NCBI RefSeq assembly: GCF_001548035.1
Contig: NZ_AP014723.1
Coordinates: forward strand, 806,001 to 870,000
DNA length: 64,000 nt
Direction of reading: 5' to 3'
Source of the DNA: Sulfurospirillum sp. UCH001
GTDB taxonomy: Bacteria; Campylobacterota; Campylobacteria; Campylobacterales; Sulfurospirillaceae
Below are positions 62,662-64,000 of the stretch, piece by piece. The position numbers and the translations under genes are program-made. The notes beneath the pieces are model-generated. The model was not told where the DNA came from. It saw only the letters and a list, made by a program, of their open reading frames with translations, and made no database searches. Numbering within the stretch: position 1 is the first letter of the stretch; every line of letters starts with the position of its first letter.

Positions 62662-63443
62662 AATTTACTTTTGAGATTGATATTAAACTGATTGTTTTGT
62701 TTATCAATGCCCGTTTTATCATACGATATGCCAAAATTAAGCCCTTTGGCTATCTCATCAATTTGAAATGTGCTATAAACACCTGTATACGAGAAGGTAT
62801 TTTGCATATCGTTAGCTATGACATAACGAGAGCCTAGCAGTATATCTTTTCGTGGTGCATAGTTAAAATCCAGTGCATAGGCTTGTGTATTTGGAGCATA
62901 GTTGTTGGAGCTAAGAACTGAGGATGTTGGCAAAAGCTGATCTTTTCCCTCCAAATCGCTATAAGCGCTGTGTCTACCATCAAGCACTTTTGAGTACGCA
63001 ACATAACTTCCAAAATTTTCATAATTCATTTGTGCTTTTATTCCTACAGCATTTGTCGTACTGAGCTCACTTTGTGCGATACTTTGACGATAGGTATCCG
63101 CATAATAATTCGCACTCAGTTTATATCCTAACATATCTGTTTTTCCATCATAGAGGGCTTCCGTATAGTACAGAGTATTGTCTGTAGTTCTTTGGCGTGT
63201 CTCTTTGGCAAAAGATTGGGTGGCAACTTCGAGTCTTATACCTTCCATGGGTGCTGTTTTGTAGTAAAGAAGGACTTTTTGAGTTTTTGTACTGGAAAAA
63301 GGTGTCTCTTCTTCATTGCCTTCATTATAGTTTGCATTGATTTTATGAGTAAGATTGCCATCTAGTAGGGCATCAATGAGTGTATCAGCTGCAAAGAGGG
63401 TGTGGTGGAAAAGAATGATGAAGTAAAAAATGAATTTTTTCAT
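62658..63443 (-). CDS. Short porin-like outer-membrane protein
   Basis: About 261 residues from the ATG at 63443 (signal peptide MKKFIFYFIILFHHTLFAAD). Beyond ADTLIDALLDGNL it is clearly related to the start of the larger porins here, but it lacks roughly 120-190 residues of their length, including the GSGxxLSEAYL block. It retains the C-terminal KSKF ending in Phe. It may be a truncated or smaller barrel. Confidence 0.72.
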   Translation of the reverse strand: MKKFIFYFIILFHHTLFAADTLIDALLDGNLTHKINANYNEGNEEETPFSSTKTQKVLLYYKTAPMEGIRLEVATQSFAKETRQRTTDNTLYYTEALYDGKTDMLGYKLSANYYADTYRQSIAQSELSTTNAVGIKAQMNYENFGSYVAYSKVLDGRHSAYSDLEGKDQLLPTSSVLSSNNYAPNTQAYALDFNYAPRKDILLGSRYVIANDMQNTFSYTGVYSTFQIDEIAKGLNFGISYDKTGIDKQNNQFNINLKSKF

Positions 63444-63457
63444 AGTATTTTGAAAGC

Positions 63458-63481
63458 GTAAAGTCACCGAAGTGACTTTAC
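63458..63481 (-). terminator. Terminator after groEL
   Basis: A perfect 10-bp stem (63458-63467 with 63472-63481) closes a TTCG tetraloop on the minus strand. The T tail is weak. Confidence 0.75.
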
Positions 63482-63502
63482 ATATGAAGCAGAGGGAATG
63501 AA

Positions 63503-64000
63503 TTACATCATTCCGCCCATGCCTCCCATTCCACCCATGCCGCTCATATCTGGCATCGCAGGAGCTTTGTCTTCTTTCGCATTTGTAATTGTTGCTTCTG
63601 TTGTTAAGAGTAGGCTTGCTACAGAAACAGCATTTTGAAGCGCGATACGTGAAACTTTAACAGGATCGACGATACCTGCTTCAAACATGTCAACATACTC
63701 ACCCGTTGCTGCATTAAAACCATAGTTTGCTTTATTGCTTGTGAGAACGTTGTTTGCAACAACGCCTGCATCAAAGCCCGCATTTTCAGCAATTTGTTTT
63801 AGTGGAGCTTTAAGCGCACGTGTAACGATCTCAGCACCGATAGCTTCATCGCCAGTTACATTGAGTTTAATTTTTGCATTTGCAAGGAGAAGTGCTGAAC
63901 CACCACCTACTACGATACCTTCTTCAACCGCTGCTTTTGTTGCTGAAAGGGCATCATCCACTCTATCTTTTTTCTCTTTCATTTCAGTTTCAGTTGCTGC
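63503..64000 (-). CDS. groL: Chaperonin GroEL, C-terminal part
   Basis: The last 165 codons of the 60-kDa chaperonin, entering from the right window edge: [59 protein letters not shown] and the [13 protein letters not shown] tail. It folds proteins in the cytoplasm with GroES. The stop is followed by a hairpin. Confidence 0.98.
   Translation of the reverse strand, partial: AATETEMKEKKDRVDDALSATKAAVEEGIVVGGGSALLLANAKIKLNVTGDEAIGAEIVTRALKAPLKQIAENAGFDAGVVANNVLTSNKANYGFNAATGEYVDMFEAGIVDPVKVSRIALQNAVSVASLLLTTEATITNAKEDKAPAMPDMSGMGGMGGMGGMM

Noticed and set aside
1-64000. tRNA, rRNA, CRISPR arrays, insertion sequences or prophage genes
   Set aside because: I saw no cloverleaf-like sequence, no regularly spaced repeats, and no transposase, integrase or phage structural protein in any long frame.

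Overview
The window looks like a chromosomal stretch from a Campylobacterota (epsilonproteobacterial) anaerobe, most likely Sulfurospirillum or a close relative. The grounds are the epsilon-type nap operon order (napAGHBFLD, no napC), the Campylobacter-type pair of a monohaem cytochrome c with a TorA/BisC-like reductase, a bc1 complex with a di-haem c1, several paralogous outer-membrane porins, and a generally AT-rich, tightly packed gene layout with many 4-bp ATGA overlaps. No tRNA, rRNA, CRISPR or insertion sequence was recognised.

Layout. 1-9.1 kb: a divergent cluster that reads like an organoarsenic (arsenosugar-type) pathway. It has a fused pair of rSAM/selenodomain-associated transferases, a methylthioribose-kinase-like enzyme, two secreted rhodaneses, two TVP38/TMEM64 membrane proteins, an HdrD/GlpC-like Fe-S protein, and a 994-residue radical SAM + ArsM-like + DUF5714 fusion. 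9.1-12.3 kb: ferredoxin, nicotinate phosphoribosyltransferase, porin. 12.5-19.9 kb: periplasmic nitrate reductase operon plus a PAS protein. 20-24.5 kb: a TDT/SLAC1-type transporter, a small conserved protein, a DUF134/NifX regulator divergent from a NifX-like protein, ychF, and an FTR-rhodanese fusion.

24.7-46.2 kb is a respiratory island: a TorD-like chaperone, a molybdopterin oxidoreductase, a DmsB-like Fe-S subunit, a small exported protein that I read as a selenoprotein (in-frame UGA followed by a SECIS-like hairpin), then response regulator + orphan SBP_bac_5 solute-binding protein + histidine kinase; a frameshifted porin; a second, paralogous regulator/binding protein/kinase set; a monohaem cytochrome and TorA-like reductase; a cytochrome c with the bc1 complex; and a haem-motif chemoreceptor. 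Several promoters here share 11-bp direct repeats whose last unit ends about 9 nt before the -10 box, which suggests one OmpR-family regulon covering reductases, electron carriers and porins.

46.5-64 kb: a third porin, a REC-PAS-EAL protein, phosphatidylserine decarboxylase, dbpA, an alpha/beta hydrolase, a YheO-like regulator divergent from a beta-hydroxyacid dehydrogenase, a leucine leader peptide with leuA (lacking the allosteric domain), a MOSC protein, a YebC protein, a LUD protein, a TAXI-TRAP transporter operon, a YitT protein, a short porin-like protein and the 3' end of groEL.

How it fits together: the organism appears to respire nitrate, S-/N-oxide-type substrates and others through periplasmic molybdoenzymes fed by menaquinol/cytochrome c chains. 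It controls part of this with two solute-binding-protein-linked two-component systems and tunes motility with PAS and haem-type energy-taxis sensors. All functional statements come from reading sequence motifs; no database search was run.
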